A stretch of 64,000 bases of DNA from Exobasidium rhododendri (taxonomy: Eukaryota > Basidiomycota > Exobasidiomycetes > Exobasidiales > Exobasidiaceae). The stretch covers positions 1,984,001 through 2,048,000 of the forward strand of contig CP110631.1 in NCBI GenBank assembly GCA_026210745.1, in the 5' to 3' direction. Numbering within the stretch: position 1 is the stretch's first letter; each line of letters starts with the position of its first letter. The position numbers were made by a program, and so were the translations under genes. The notes under the pieces are model-generated. The model worked only from the letters and a program-made list of their open reading frames with translations, was not told the DNA's origin and made no database searches. Positions 32,446-43,155 of the stretch are shown one piece after another.

Positions 32446-33647
32446 ATGGCAGACGCAACAGAAGGATTGGCTTCCTTACCTCCATCACAGATGATCGGGG
32501 TCTTTGCTTCCTTCATGGACATATGGAACCATGATCCAAGAGCTGTCTGGAGCTCATTCTCCATGATTGTCGTTTCTGAAATCGGAGACAAGACCTTCTT
32601 GATAGCAGCGATATTAGCAATGAGGCAACCTCAACCGATTGTGTATCTTGGAGCATTTGGAGCATTAGCAATCATGTCTGTCTTATCAACACTCTTAGGT
32701 GTCATGTTTCCAACGCTTCTACCAAAGTGGCTGACCACTCTAATGGCTGCCTTGCTGTTCTTCGTCTTTGGGATAAAGATGTTCAAGGATGGATTGGCTA
32801 TGACGGGTGATGAAATGGGCGAAGAATGGGAAGAGGCTAAGAGGGAGGTGGAAGAAGAAGAAGATGCGTATGATGTTGGTGTAGGCGATCGAATGGAGTT
32901 GAGAAATCTCGAAGAGGGTGGAGCAGAGCAGACGAGTGATGATAGAAGAAACACCGAAGTCAATGGCAATAGTAATGGTAGCTATCCAGCAATAATACCG
33001 TATCCTCCAAAGTCAAGTGAGACGCCAACTCGATCAACAAGTCCGACAACCATGTTGTCGCAATTTTCAGCTAGCAACATCAAAGAAGGAGCTCGAAATC
33101 TCATGTCGCTCTGTTTCAGTCCGATTTTTGCTCAAGCTTTCGTCTTGACTTTTCTAGGGGAATGGGGCGATCGAAGTCAAATTGCTACGATCGCTTTGGC
33201 TGCTGCTCATGTGCGTTGAGTATGGAAATGAAAGGAAAGAAATAGCGAAGGGGGAAAGAAGGAAGGAGATAGTGTCGAAGAGGGGAAAGCTGAACGGATG
33301 TCTGACTTCGTTGTCTCTTTTGACCCCTGCCCACACAGAACATCTACTTGGTTTCCTTTGGCACGATCGCAGGTCATGCACTCTGTACTGCTATGGCCGT
33401 CCTAGGAGGCAGTTACATTGCCAAGCGAATTAGCATCAAGCATGGTAGGTGGTGCTTGGTGTACCTCCTTTGCAGGCCTGTCTCTGTACTGACACACTCG
33501 TCTTGTCTTTGCCTCCTCTTAGTAACGCTTGGAGGTGCCACGCTCTTCGTGCTCTTTGGGATCATTTACCTCTACGAGAGTATTTTCGGAGGTGAGATAG
33601 ACATGTCACCTCTCTCGGATGATGTGGCACCCCTTCAAAGGAACTAG
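32446..33647 (+). CDS. GDT1: Gdt1/TMEM165-type Mn2+/Ca2+ transporter (UPF0016)
   Basis: Exons 32446-33210, 33339-33444 and 33523-33647, 331 residues. Gdt1 brings Mn2+ (and Ca2+) into the Golgi in exchange for protons, feeding glycosyltransferases. Both signature motifs are intact: VVSEIGDKTFLIAAILAMR in repeat 1 and FLGEWGDRSQIATIALAAAH in repeat 2; the spliced end reads NIYLVSFGTIAGHALCTAMA, then VTLGGATLFVLFGIIYLYES. A Ser/Pro/Glu-rich cytosolic loop (about 125-215) joins the repeats. Start ATG in a strong context (GCCATGG). Intron 2 is 78 nt, a multiple of three, with no in-frame stop, so its retention would add 26 residues without breaking the frame. Confidence 0.95.
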
Positions 33648-33862
33648 AATACCCATGCTAGGTAGTCATCATAAAATTTTAGAGCAATAGCTACCTATGA
33701 CTGTCAGTACCAATGTACCATCGTATTGTAAATGCAGTAAGAAACTTTGTATGTGTACACGGTGAAAAAGGAAAGAAGAGGTATGCGAGGGCGGAGGCGG
33801 ATCTCGCGGGTCATTTAAGAGAGAGGCGATAACAATGTCCTTTTTGAAGAGTACGTCACTCG

Positions 33863-36800
33863 CTACACCTTCGCCACCATACGAGCCAAGCCGGACCCCA
33901 CAACGTCCAGCCATAGGCCTAGATCTTCCACTGTCCTCTCCAGTTCCAGATGCACGTTCTTCCTTTCCACCAGGGTGTTGAAGTCTAATGCTCTCAAGGG
34001 AGGTGCGCCAGAAACAGCGGTAGGCAGCTTCCAATTTGATGTCCCACCAAGAGTCGAGATAGCCTCTGGTGACGCACTAAGAGTAGATGCCATCATTTCC
34101 CTCGAAGTTCTGGTCAACAACTGAGTTGGATCACTTCCACCATGCTGTCTCCTCTGATGTTGCAATCCGTTGTCATGGAAGGAGGGTTGCGGCAATAAGA
34201 GCACCGGCGAGATGACCACATTCCGGTTGGAAGAAGAAGCAGCCGCTGCATTTCGGTTTGGCAGCGGGGGAAGATGTTGATTGGCATGACCGTGGTTGTT
34301 CCAGTCGTGTTCAAACATATTTGGTCCCTCCATCGGCCGACTCCGACTTCCACTCCGACTCCTTGCACCCATTTGCATCGCTCTTTGACTGACATAGCCG
34401 AGATTGACGTTGGAGTGTTGATTAGTGCTTGCCGTCGCTTCTGCTGCTCGAGAAAAATCTTCGTTGCCGTTCTCTGCCCTTGTTGCTTCGTTGGCTGATC
34501 GATGTAGAGGGAGAGGGGTCGAGAGCAGTGGGGTGGACATGTTCGCAGCTCCGGTCCGCTTCTCACTTGCAAGGCTAGCACTGACACTTGCACTTGCACT
34601 CGTCGCTTCGCTCCGATCCCTAGAATGGCTGTAGTGTGAAAGGGAATCACTGCGTGAGTGATTCATCGAACCTTGCCTGGGTTTGATAAGCTCTCCACCT
34701 CGATTGCCTTCGTGTAGCTTAGATGAGAAAGTACTCAAGCCGCTGCCGCCCCTCTGGTGATGATTTAGTGGCGCGCTACTGCTTCCTCCTCCATAGGGCA
34801 ATCCCACTACCTCTTCACCGTCATCCTTCTTTGCCTCCAGAGCATACTGAGCGCTGAAAGAGGTATTCGCGCTGCTTGTTCCTGCACTGCTGTGGAAGCC
34901 AAAGGAAGACTCGTTCATGCCATTCATGTCCTCCAAGCTAGGAGCAGCGGTGACTGGCTCCTCTGTTGAATACCGTTTGCGTAGCGAGGAGGATGCCACG
35001 TTGAATGTGGAATGTGCCACTGAGGTGTTTCCCTCGTCACCTCCCGCCTTGCCGAAACGGAAGGGAGTAGCTCCCATTCCTGTAAAGCTACCCTTATCAA
35101 CGGCTACACCACCTGAAGTCAATGTAGCCAAGGGAGGTCTATCTGGGATAGGGCCAGGAGGCAGAGGTGCCTGTCGAATGTCCGCTCCCATGTATGTCGG
35201 TGTAGGAGCTGCTGCTGTACCATTGCTCGATGACAGTGGTCTCGACTTGCTGTCGACAACGTTGTTTTTATTATTGTTGTTGGTATTCGTGAGTGCCGAT
35301 CTACTGTTGACTTGTTGAGATGCGCTACTACTGCTTGCCTCTTCATTTTCGCCGTGAAACAGGCGAAGCAGGGGATGATCTCGGAGAGGGGCTGCTGGAG
35401 CAGAATAAGGAGCAGCACCCGCATGACGTTGATCGTTCTGCCAATCAAAATTTCGACTATTGACAGTGTTAAATTCCCAGCCCTCGTCGAAATCCCTACC
35501 GTCAAAAGCAAAGGAATCCCGGTTGTTGGCATCATTGAGTTCATTTGCTTCTGCACCGATCAAGCTCATTCTCATTCCGCCACTCTTTGTCCAAGCGGCG
35601 TACGAAGCAATCAGATCTTTCAGAATCAAATTTGGCACCTTGGAAGATGCCTTGATCCATTTACTCTTTGTCAATTCATCCGCAACGGGCCTCTCCTTCG
35701 GTTCTTCGTTGAGGCAAAGACCGACAAATTCGCGCAGAAGAGGACTAAAGTTGCCTTCGGTGGGCAGTCGAGGTGGTCTGCTCTTTGGAATAAGCATGAT
35801 TGCTCGCATCTGCTCTTGATCACTCAGTGGAGGATTGCCCGTCACCATTTCATAGACAGTGATGCCTAGACTCCAGATATCAGCGCTTTGATCATATGTT
35901 TTTCCTTGAGTAATCACTTCCGGGGCCATCCAATATGGTGTACCGACAAAGGTGCTCCGTTTGCTATGAACGCTCGAGGAGACCAAGCTCGCTGCCACGC
36001 CGAAGTCACACAGCAAGACCTTCCCGCTCGTGGTCAGAAGAATGTTGGCAGCTTTGATGTCCCTGTGAATGATACCACTCTTGTGAAGATAACTCAAGGC
36101 GACAAGACTCTCTCTCACGATGATCGTGGCATACTTTTCGGCTATGGGACCTGCTTTCATCAGAGTTCGAATACTTCCTCCGTCGGCAAAGTCCATGACG
36201 ATCCAGAGTTCACTTCCCTTGAGCCAGCAGCCCCAATACTTCACCACATTCTTGTTGGACGTTTCTCGCAGCTGTGAAAGCAAAGCAACTTCCTTTTGAA
36301 TGTCGGAGACATCGTCCTCGGGAGTGTCCAGATTGACCACCTTCAATGCAACGGCTACTCCGCTCGCAACGTGCGTTCCTCGATAGACTGCTCCGTAGGC
36401 GCCTCGACCTACGAGCTCTAATCTGCGAAAGATAGATTCGATAGGAGGTGAACCTCTCCCGCTCTTCTTGCCGCCCCCACCTGGTGCTCTGCCGTTGTTA
36501 CCGCCGTTACCGCCACCTCCCCCGGGCAATCCTCCTGGATCTCCTTTTGCTTGCCCGCTCCAGCCATTTCCCCGATCCCCATCTCCTCCTCCGCCGCCGC
36601 CGCCGCCACCGCCACTAACACCGTTTCCGGTGGCACCACTACCTCTCGTCAGGCCATTCGCAGTGTTCATGTTTTCGCCTTGCTGCTGTTGCTCACCACT
36701 GGCCTTGATGACGTATGATGATGTTGACGAAGCATCCGGTAGAGCAGGTCCCGAGAAAGCGTTGACCAACGCCGTATAAGAGCGTTTCGCCAACAGAGCC

Positions 36801-39214
36801 ATTGGAGAAGTAGGAATATGAGAAGCCCCACTTTGGGGATCTATGGAATTCTGTCTCTTAACTCGACGTACAGTGCCATCGCTAGCACCACCGTTCTCAC
36901 TGCTGCATCTCTCGAGTAGGGGTGTACAGTATACTTGACTTTTCTCCTCAGCTTCGGCTTTGCTGACTTGATCGTGTCCCAAGTCAAGGAGACCTCCTTT
37001 CGGTCTTGAAGACGAAGAAGTATAATTGATAGATGACATCTTTCCGCGGTGATCCAATGCATCATCGTGAGATATAAGCATCTCCTGCTCGTCTCCCTTC
37101 TCGGCGTCTTCTGCTTCCTGGTCGGCGATGATTCTTGCTGGAGTAGGGGTCGTAGCATTTCTCTCTTCCTCCATCCTTGACTTGGTGGGAGTCAACATGT
37201 GGTCTGTCCCGCTTTTCGCCAGCACTTCGCTGGCGACAGTGTCTTGTGGCTGAGACGTCCTCTTTTTGACTAGAGGAATTTCTCGCAGCACCTTCTTCAA
37301 AACCCCTTTGGCTGTACTTGCAGCAGCGGAATCGCCAGGAATCGGTCCCTCATCCAATTCTGATTGCCCTTCACTCACTCCCATCTTCTTAAACGCACCC
37401 GAAAGAGCATCCAATGATTCCATTCTAGCCCTTCGTGAGCTTGGACGATGCATCTCTTCCAGTGCACCAGACTTTACATTGTCCTCTTCCACCTGTTTCA
37501 AAGCCAGCGATGAGCCACTGCTGAGAGGATGGTGGAGCAGCTGGAAGGACATGCGTCGTTGATTACTAGAAGAGGTGCTGAATCTTCGAGGAGTCGGTGC
37601 TGGCGAATGCGATTTGGTCGGTGCCAACCAGGGCATTGGCAATACTCTTTCTTGTAGTTCTTGCAAGTATTCCCAATCTTTTTCAGTATAGAAAGAGGAG
37701 GTGGAGAGTCTTGCCAAGTCTCCCGTTGAACCACTAACGGAACTGCCTCTGTGGCTTCGACCTTTCTTTGGCCCGACTTGTGTGTCGTGGATAGATTCTA
37801 CAGACGACAATGTAGCTGAGCTGTTCTTTCTCCTGCCCAATCTTCCCATCGTCTTGACAGCAAAGTCTATGCTCTTTCTACGATTCCCGAGACTCAAAGT
37901 CTTCCCATGAAGACTGGCTCTACCTTCACTGAGTCCATTGATAGGCGCATAGTCAAGTTCTTGCAAATCTCCTTCATAAGCGGGGGCGGACATGATCGAT
38001 GGCTTCAGTGCAATTTCTTTCTCCGATGATGACCTCGAGGATTTGTGGTGATTACTGTGAAGCAGTGGAAGTGGCTCTGGCTTACTTGATCTGCCTGTCC
38101 TTGAAACGTCGCTTTGTCCATGGGCGACAAGATCGCTATCGTCTTCAAAACTTGCCGAACTAACGTCAGTCGCCCTGATATTCTTGAGGGTCACTTGTCG
38201 GGGTGTCAGAGAAGGAAGTGAAGGCCAGTCAGGCTGCCATGAAGATGATCTGCCCCTTCCAATTCTGTTCTTCCGTGGTCTGATCTCGTTTTCAGGAGTG
38301 GTGCTTTCCTCCCACTCTGACAAATGGGATGCACTCCTAAATCGTCCCTTGATGAGTCTCTGCAAAGGAGGTGGGAGCGGCTTTGTCGCAATCGGGGATG
38401 GTGAGCGAGTATAGTAGTACGAGGACGATCCTGTGGAAGAAGCAGTTAAGAAAGGTCTCCGAGCAGAAGGAGGGCTATTGTATCTCGTCTCGAGGGCCTC
38501 CTCAGGGGGCTGTGTTGTAGACTTCATTTGAGACGGCGCAATTGCCCCTTCAGCCATAAATTGATTCGGTACGGGAGGCGATACTTTACTGGAATTGATG
38601 AAGAAATTGCTTGGCCCTGCTATTGATGACTCTGCACCGCAAGGTGTAGGAGACTGATATTCGACTGAAGTAGATCTGAGGTGAGGCATGGCCTCTTGTC
38701 GTCTGGATGAGACGCCAATACTAGAAGGTCTTGTGCCCCAGCTACTTCGATCAAGCTCTGACGAAGATGGACCAATCGAGGAGAACGAATTCCTGGTTGA
38801 CGAACTCATAGGCCTGGTCGATGACGAAAAAGAAGTTGAGGAAGGATTAGATAGTGTTGAGGAAGACAGAGCTGGAGACCAAAGCAAGCCGTGTTGAGTG
38901 CTCGCATTTAGTCCTTTCCCAGACGATGGCGCCGGTGGGGGTGTGGATCCAGAATGTCCTCTTCTATGTGACATCATCGCTCGACTATACGCCTCTTGAG
39001 CTTGCGCTATCTCTGACTCGCTAAGTTCGTCCATATCATCTTCATCTCCGACCAAAGATGCCAGAGTGACGGCATGTTGAGCAGATCTTGGGAGAGGCGC
39101 AGCTACCACTTTTGTGCCATTATTTCGAACAGTCTGTGAAAGTGTTCGAAGAGTTGGGACCTTGCGAATATCAGCGGACGCCATTTCTGGTACCTCTATG
39201 CCCAAGCTGTCCAT
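33863..39214 (-). CDS. STE20/GCK-family kinase with very long N-terminal extension
   Basis: Single exon of 5.35 kb, 1,783 residues, ATG in context. The kinase domain lies at about 930-1190: GRGAYGAVYRGT (936), VALKV with Lys958, HRDIKAANILL (1050), DFGVAASL (about 1070), STFVGTPYWMAPE, DIWSLGITVYEM and RPVADEL. The GTPYWMAPE and HRDIKAANIL strings are those of germinal-centre kinases; the closest fungal types I know are Nak1/Kic1 and Sps1, which control polarity and cell separation. Unlike those, the kinase domain is preceded by about 930 Ser-rich residues and a glycine-rich hinge (about 865-915). The C-terminal 590 residues are also disordered, ending in a conserved-looking helix (VEDLGLWLDVVGSGLARM). 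Subfamily assignment is uncertain. Confidence 0.9.
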   Translation of the reverse strand: MDSLGIEVPEMASADIRKVPTLRTLSQTVRNNGTKVVAAPLPRSAQHAVTLASLVGDEDDMDELSESEIAQAQEAYSRAMMSHRRGHSGSTPPPAPSSGKGLNASTQHGLLWSPALSSSTLSNPSSTSFSSSTRPMSSSTRNSFSSIGPSSSELDRSSWGTRPSSIGVSSRRQEAMPHLRSTSVEYQSPTPCGAESSIAGPSNFFINSSKVSPPVPNQFMAEGAIAPSQMKSTTQPPEEALETRYNSPPSARRPFLTASSTGSSSYYYTRSPSPIATKPLPPPLQRLIKGRFRSASHLSEWEESTTPENEIRPRKNRIGRGRSSSWQPDWPSLPSLTPRQVTLKNIRATDVSSASFEDDSDLVAHGQSDVSRTGRSSKPEPLPLLHSNHHKSSRSSSEKEIALKPSIMSAPAYEGDLQELDYAPINGLSEGRASLHGKTLSLGNRRKSIDFAVKTMGRLGRRKNSSATLSSVESIHDTQVGPKKGRSHRGSSVSGSTGDLARLSTSSFYTEKDWEYLQELQERVLPMPWLAPTKSHSPAPTPRRFSTSSSNQRRMSFQLLHHPLSSGSSLALKQVEEDNVKSGALEEMHRPSSRRARMESLDALSGAFKKMGVSEGQSELDEGPIPGDSAAASTAKGVLKKVLREIPLVKKRTSQPQDTVASEVLAKSGTDHMLTPTKSRMEEERNATTPTPARIIADQEAEDAEKGDEQEMLISHDDALDHRGKMSSINYTSSSSRPKGGLLDLGHDQVSKAEAEEKSQVYCTPLLERCSSENGGASDGTVRRVKRQNSIDPQSGASHIPTSPMALLAKRSYTALVNAFSGPALPDASSTSSYVIKASGEQQQQGENMNTANGLTRGSGATGNGVSGGGGGGGGGGDGDRGNGWSGQAKGDPGGLPGGGGGNGGNNGRAPGGGGKKSGRGSPPIESIFRRLELVGRGAYGAVYRGTHVASGVAVALKVVNLDTPEDDVSDIQKEVALLSQLRETSNKNVVKYWGCWLKGSELWIVMDFADGGSIRTLMKAGPIAEKYATIIVRESLVALSYLHKSGIIHRDIKAANILLTTSGKVLLCDFGVAASLVSSSVHSKRSTFVGTPYWMAPEVITQGKTYDQSADIWSLGITVYEMVTGNPPLSDQEQMRAIMLIPKSRPPRLPTEGNFSPLLREFVGLCLNEEPKERPVADELTKSKWIKASSKVPNLILKDLIASYAAWTKSGGMRMSLIGAEANELNDANNRDSFAFDGRDFDEGWEFNTVNSRNFDWQNDQRHAGAAPYSAPAAPLRDHPLLRLFHGENEEASSSSASQQVNSRSALTNTNNNNKNNVVDSKSRPLSSSNGTAAAPTPTYMGADIRQAPLPPGPIPDRPPLATLTSGGVAVDKGSFTGMGATPFRFGKAGGDEGNTSVAHSTFNVASSSLRKRYSTEEPVTAAPSLEDMNGMNESSFGFHSSAGTSSANTSFSAQYALEAKKDDGEEVVGLPYGGGSSSAPLNHHQRGGSGLSTFSSKLHEGNRGGELIKPRQGSMNHSRSDSLSHYSHSRDRSEATSASASVSASLASEKRTGAANMSTPLLSTPLPLHRSANEATRAENGNEDFSRAAEATASTNQHSNVNLGYVSQRAMQMGARSRSGSRSRPMEGPNMFEHDWNNHGHANQHLPPLPNRNAAAASSSNRNVVISPVLLLPQPSFHDNGLQHQRRQHGGSDPTQLLTRTSREMMASTLSASPEAISTLGGTSNWKLPTAVSGAPPLRALDFNTLVERKNVHLELERTVEDLGLWLDVVGSGLARMVAKV

Positions 39215-39657
39215 CTTTCTCTGCTGTTGTCTCGATCGACCTCAGAGAGAGCGATCAGACTGATGTTGCTAAACCCTGTGTAAGTGAGACTGCTGAAACA
39301 TTCAAAATATAGAATTGACGCCTTCAACATTGGATACTTCAATCAAATATATTCTACTTTTATTTACACTGGACCTCCTTTCGGTGTGTTGATAGTACCC
39401 TATCGAGAAGAAATAAACACCCACGCGAGAGATGATCTATCAGAATTGAAGAAGGGCACTTGCGAGGTCGGCTTCACAGACCACACCTTAATTCGCTCTC
39501 AGGTGGGGTAAGGTGGGTGTAGGTCCATAAAATTTCGAGGCTCCACATGTAGAGAGCAAGGAGAGAGTCCCATCCCAATTTTTAATGCTTTCGCGGGATT
39601 GTCACCTGAAGAAAGAGACACGCTCCCAGCATAGGGCGGTCTGTAGATTCGCTGATA
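39215..39657. promoter_or_regulatory. divergent promoter, GCK kinase / oxidoreductase
   Basis: 443 bp between two outward-facing start codons. AT-rich near 39300-39370. No E-box or recognised element. Confidence 0.5.
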
Positions 39658-41321
39658 ATGTCATTGCCAAAATCATCACTTTGCATCTTTGGGGCAAGCG
39701 GTTTCACTGGCAAGAAAGTGGCACTAGAAGTAGCTACTCAAATCCAAGCATTTCATCGAGGCATTACCCCCTTCACCTGGTCGATTGCCGGTCGAAGCAG
39801 ACGGTCATTGGAGAAGCTACAAGATGAGATCAAGGAAATAGTCGGAGCTTCTTCGGCTAGCGGCAGTGACCAGACTAACATTGACAAAGGTCTACTTCCT
39901 TCTTTGGTAGAAGCCAACGTAAATGACATCAACAGCCTGCGCAGTATGGCGAGAGGTACGAAGCTGGTGCTCAACTGTGTCGGGCCCTATGCTCACCTGG
40001 GTGAGAATGTTGTAGTGGCAGTCTTGGAGGCCAGCGAAGCGAGTGATAGCGGCGCAACTCATTACATCGACTTGTCTGGTGAACCAAATTTCATTGAAAG
40101 GATGGTCTTAGAATATCGAGCTCGAGCAAAGGCGGTTGGATGTGCCATCATACCAGCTTCAGCATTCGATTCTGTACCGGCAGACATGGGCACCATCTTT
40201 GCAAAGAGTCTATTGGAGCCCGGAGCCGTTCCGGCAAGCGTGGAGATGGTGTTTGAGCTGAAGACTGAAAGCACGGTAGCAGGGTAAGTGCAGTAGGAGG
40301 TACGGACTTGGTTGAACATATTCCACCCCAATCTAATTCCTTCGGTCACTCGCTATAGACACTATGCTACTTACGCTTCTGCTGTTCATGGCTTTTCGCC
40401 TCCGGGGAGAAAGTCACTCTCCGTGACTCGAAGGCAACTATATAGCTCTTTGCCAAAAGTAGCTCCTCTTGCCAAAGGAAAGGGTCTCTCACTCGGCTTT
40501 CCAAAGAGGAAGAAGGTCTTCAACGGCATGTTCACATATGACGAAGACACAAGCTCCTACCTTCTTGTGCGTCGACGCTGATCAGAATCGTACTCTAGTC
40601 GACGCTGACTTCTTCCACCGCCCACTGCTACAGCCCTTCTTCTTTGCCGATCCTGCCGTTGTCCGGTTATCGCAAGCCCTGATAGCAGAAGAGGAAGGCA
40701 CCAATTTCCGCCCTATTCAGTTCGCCGCCTGGATCTCTATACCCTCTCTGCGTGTGCTATTCCTTTTGGCACTCTATTTTTCTGTCTTTAGTCTTCTTTC
40801 CAAGTACTCGACAGGACGAAAATTACTGCTGAGACATCCAAAAGTCTTCACCATGGGAGTTTTCTCTCATGAGGGTGCGTACTATTGAGTGATGCCCCCT
40901 TTCTGGCATGACTAAGTCTGACTTTATGCCAACACCATCAGGGCCAACATTGCAGCAACTCGAGGACACCACATTCGTCACCACGCTGACAGCGAGGGGT
41001 CACAGTCAAAAATCATTTGAGGCTGCCTCGGTCAAAGAGCCTGATGTAAAGACTGGTACGTGGTATAGCTCACCCTCCTCCCGTACCTTCCACTGACCCT
41101 CCCCGACAAATTTCCTGTCACCTGCAGTCATCAAGATTCGAGGACCAGAGCCAGGGTACATCGCCACCCCCATTCTGTTTGTTGCGGTTGCTTTGACCAT
41201 CTTGCAAGAAGAGGGACAGGTTCATAAAGGTGTCTCGGTACCGGGTGCCGCTCTGCGTGATACCAGTCTGATCAAACGTCTGAATAAAGATGGAAGGGTT
41301 ACCTTCAACAAGGTAGCTTAA
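39658..41321 (+). CDS. saccharopine-dehydrogenase-like oxidoreductase (SCCPDH type)
   Basis: Five exons: 39658-40283, 40359-40566, 40634-40874, 40942-41055 and 41128-41321; 460 residues. It follows human SCCPDH throughout: Rossmann start LCIFGASGFTGKKVA, LVLNCVGPYAHLGENVV, ATHYIDLSGEPNFIE, IIPASAFDSVPADMG, then PFFFADPAVVRLSQ, PIQFAAWISI, GRKLLLRHPKVFTMGVFS, IKIRGPEPGYIATPILFV and GAALRDTSLIKRLNK. The third exon had to be joined by a 67-nt intron (GTGCGT...CTACAG) to bridge an apparent frame change. SCCPDH proteins are lipid-droplet or membrane-linked and their reaction is unknown; true saccharopine dehydrogenases lack the hydrophobic LFLLALYFSVFSLL span seen here. It converges with the AONS gene across only 66 bp. 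Confidence 0.92.
40569..40606. repeat. 27-nt-period partial tandem repeat inside an intron
   Basis: GTCGACGCTGA occurs twice, 27 nt apart, inside intron 2 of the oxidoreductase gene. The copies make the frame change at 40584 look odd until the intron is recognised. Probably a small local duplication. Confidence 0.7.
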
Positions 41322-41387
41322 GAGAGGGAACCGAGAAGGTTCGGCGTAGATTTCCTTGTTTTTTGCAGGCGAGCAAGAGAGGTGATA

Positions 41388-42779
41388 TTACATTTTGCTT
41401 TTTATGATTTCCTGTTGATGGTACATATACTCTTGAATACAACGCAAAAGTCCTGCTATATCTTCTGGTTCGTTGTGAGTGTGAATGCAGATGCGAACTC
41501 TTTCTAGCCCTTTCGCAACAGTAGGGTAGACGATCGGCCGAACAAGGTATCCACTTTGGATGAGATAGGTAGCCAGAGCTCGTGGCTCGGAAGTAATGAG
41601 AGGTACGATGGGAGAGAGAGAAAGTGAAGAGGACTTCGAAGCACGTCTGCTGCAGAGTTCAGCTGGCAAGGACAGCGATGTGTTTTGCGGCTGCGAAAGA
41701 ATGTCTTGGAGTCCGTCAAAGAGTATTTGAGTAAGCGAGAAAGTCTTGGCAGCTCTTAGTGAACCGTTGGGAGTAGCAAAGATGTCTAGCGCCGAATGAA
41801 TGGATAGCAAAGTAGTATGAGGAACGGCGGTCGAGTAGATGAGCGGTCTTGCATAGTTGATGAGAAACAGTCGTACAAGTGGTTTGCATAGGACGACAGC
41901 CCCAGAACAACCAAAAGCTTTTCCAAAGGTAGCCAAACGTATGTCAATGCTGTCACGAATCTCCAGTTCATCGGCAAGCCCAGCACCGTTGAAGCCATAC
42001 AAGCCTACTGCGTGAGCCTCGTCGACGATGAGACAACGCCTCTCCCTCGGTATCTTGCTATCTACCAGCTCTGTCAGATCGACCAAAGGACAGAGATCAC
42101 CGTCCATCGAATAGACTGATTCTACGACGACAAAGACGTTGGCTGAGGAGGAAGACGACTGAGAATTGATTGCATCGAGAATGCGTGAGAGGTCACTCAG
42201 GTCGCTGTGCCGGAATGCGATTCGCTTTGAAGGCAATGTTCTGGAAGCTCGCATACCATCATGGACACTTGCATGTATGAGGCTGTCGTAGATGATATAA
42301 TCGTTTGGTTGAGGCAAATTTGCCAAGAGGGAGGCATTGGCATCGAAGCCACTGTTAAAAAGCAAAGCTGAAGGAGAACCTAGCTGTGTAGAGAGTCTTT
42401 CCTCTAGCTATATCTCCCTTGATTAGCTCTTTAGATCCGCTCTAGGTACCACATGACCCTAATCTGAGCTCACCTGCTCATGCTCAAAAGAGTTGCCATC
42501 CAACAACCGGCTCCCTGTGCTCCCCAGAGGATAGCGTGTACTACTTTGCAATCTCTCTACGAGCTTGTTCCTCATTTCTAGCGAATGTCCCAGCCCCATA
42601 TAATCATTGGAAGAGAAATCAACTAGACGCTTTGACCTATCCATCACCATCGCCGGTGTACTGGCGGGAGTCGAGGAGGTGTGTACAGTATCAGAGACGG
42701 TCTCGTAGCGTGATAGCTGCCTCAGGGTGCCTTTAGTTCTCCTCCTATCTAATGCAGCTTGTAATTGCTTCTCTAGCAT
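41388..42779 (-). CDS. 8-amino-7-oxononanoate (KAPA) synthase-like PLP enzyme, SKM C-terminus
   Basis: Exons 42779-42474 and 42407-41388 (66-nt intron), 441 residues. Alpha-oxoamine synthases condense an amino acid with an acyl-CoA; the BioF branch makes KAPA, the first committed biotin intermediate. Seen: VDFSSNDYMGLGHS, YPLGSTGSRLLDGNSFEHEQ (BioF consensus G-x-G-x-x-G-S-R), LLFNSGFDANASLL, DEAHAVGLYG (Asp231, His234 for PLP) and LATFGKAFGCSGAV with the Schiff-base Lys265. The protein ends in S-K-M, a variant of the PTS1 peroxisomal signal; fungal KAPA synthases are known to be peroxisomal. No other biotin gene is nearby. A serine palmitoyltransferase or ALAS role is unlikely given the length and motifs. 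Confidence 0.87.
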
Positions 42780-43155
42780 ATTGCTTCCACTGGGTGACGA
42801 CAGTCACAGTGAGTAGTGCTGGGAGATGCACTGAGGATAGGAGTGCATTTAGCAAGTGGGTTGTATCTCGGGGTGAATGTTGCAAGCCTGGTCCTTCTCA
42901 GAGAGCGTCACGTGTTGCTAACCTTGTCAGAAGACCTTGCCTTCTAATGTAATGAAGGACTTTTGATGGTCATTCGTGTCCTTTGCTCAAGCATTGTCGC
43001 CATTTTACTTTCATCATATGGATTCATGAGCCAGTATGCCTCGACGGCAACCTCATGCTAGTATTTCACTTTCTACTCTTGTCATATAGTGATGTCAAGC
43101 TGTGGAAGGGATTGGCCATTGGTGAAGACGTGACGGAGGACTAAAGCAGAGTGTC
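42780..43155. promoter_or_regulatory. divergent promoter, KAPA synthase / PPR-like gene
   Basis: 376 bp between two outward-facing start codons; E-box at 42908-42913. No other feature is seen. Confidence 0.5.
42908..42913. promoter_or_regulatory. CACGTG E-box
   Basis: Context TCACGTGT, 129 bp upstream of the KAPA synthase ATG and 248 bp upstream of the PPR-like gene's ATG. Confidence 0.42.

Noticed and set aside
35312-35869. Plus-strand 185-aa ORF opposite the GCK kinase gene
   Set aside because: Antisense shadow of the conserved kinase region; Cys/Ser/Phe-rich with no motif.
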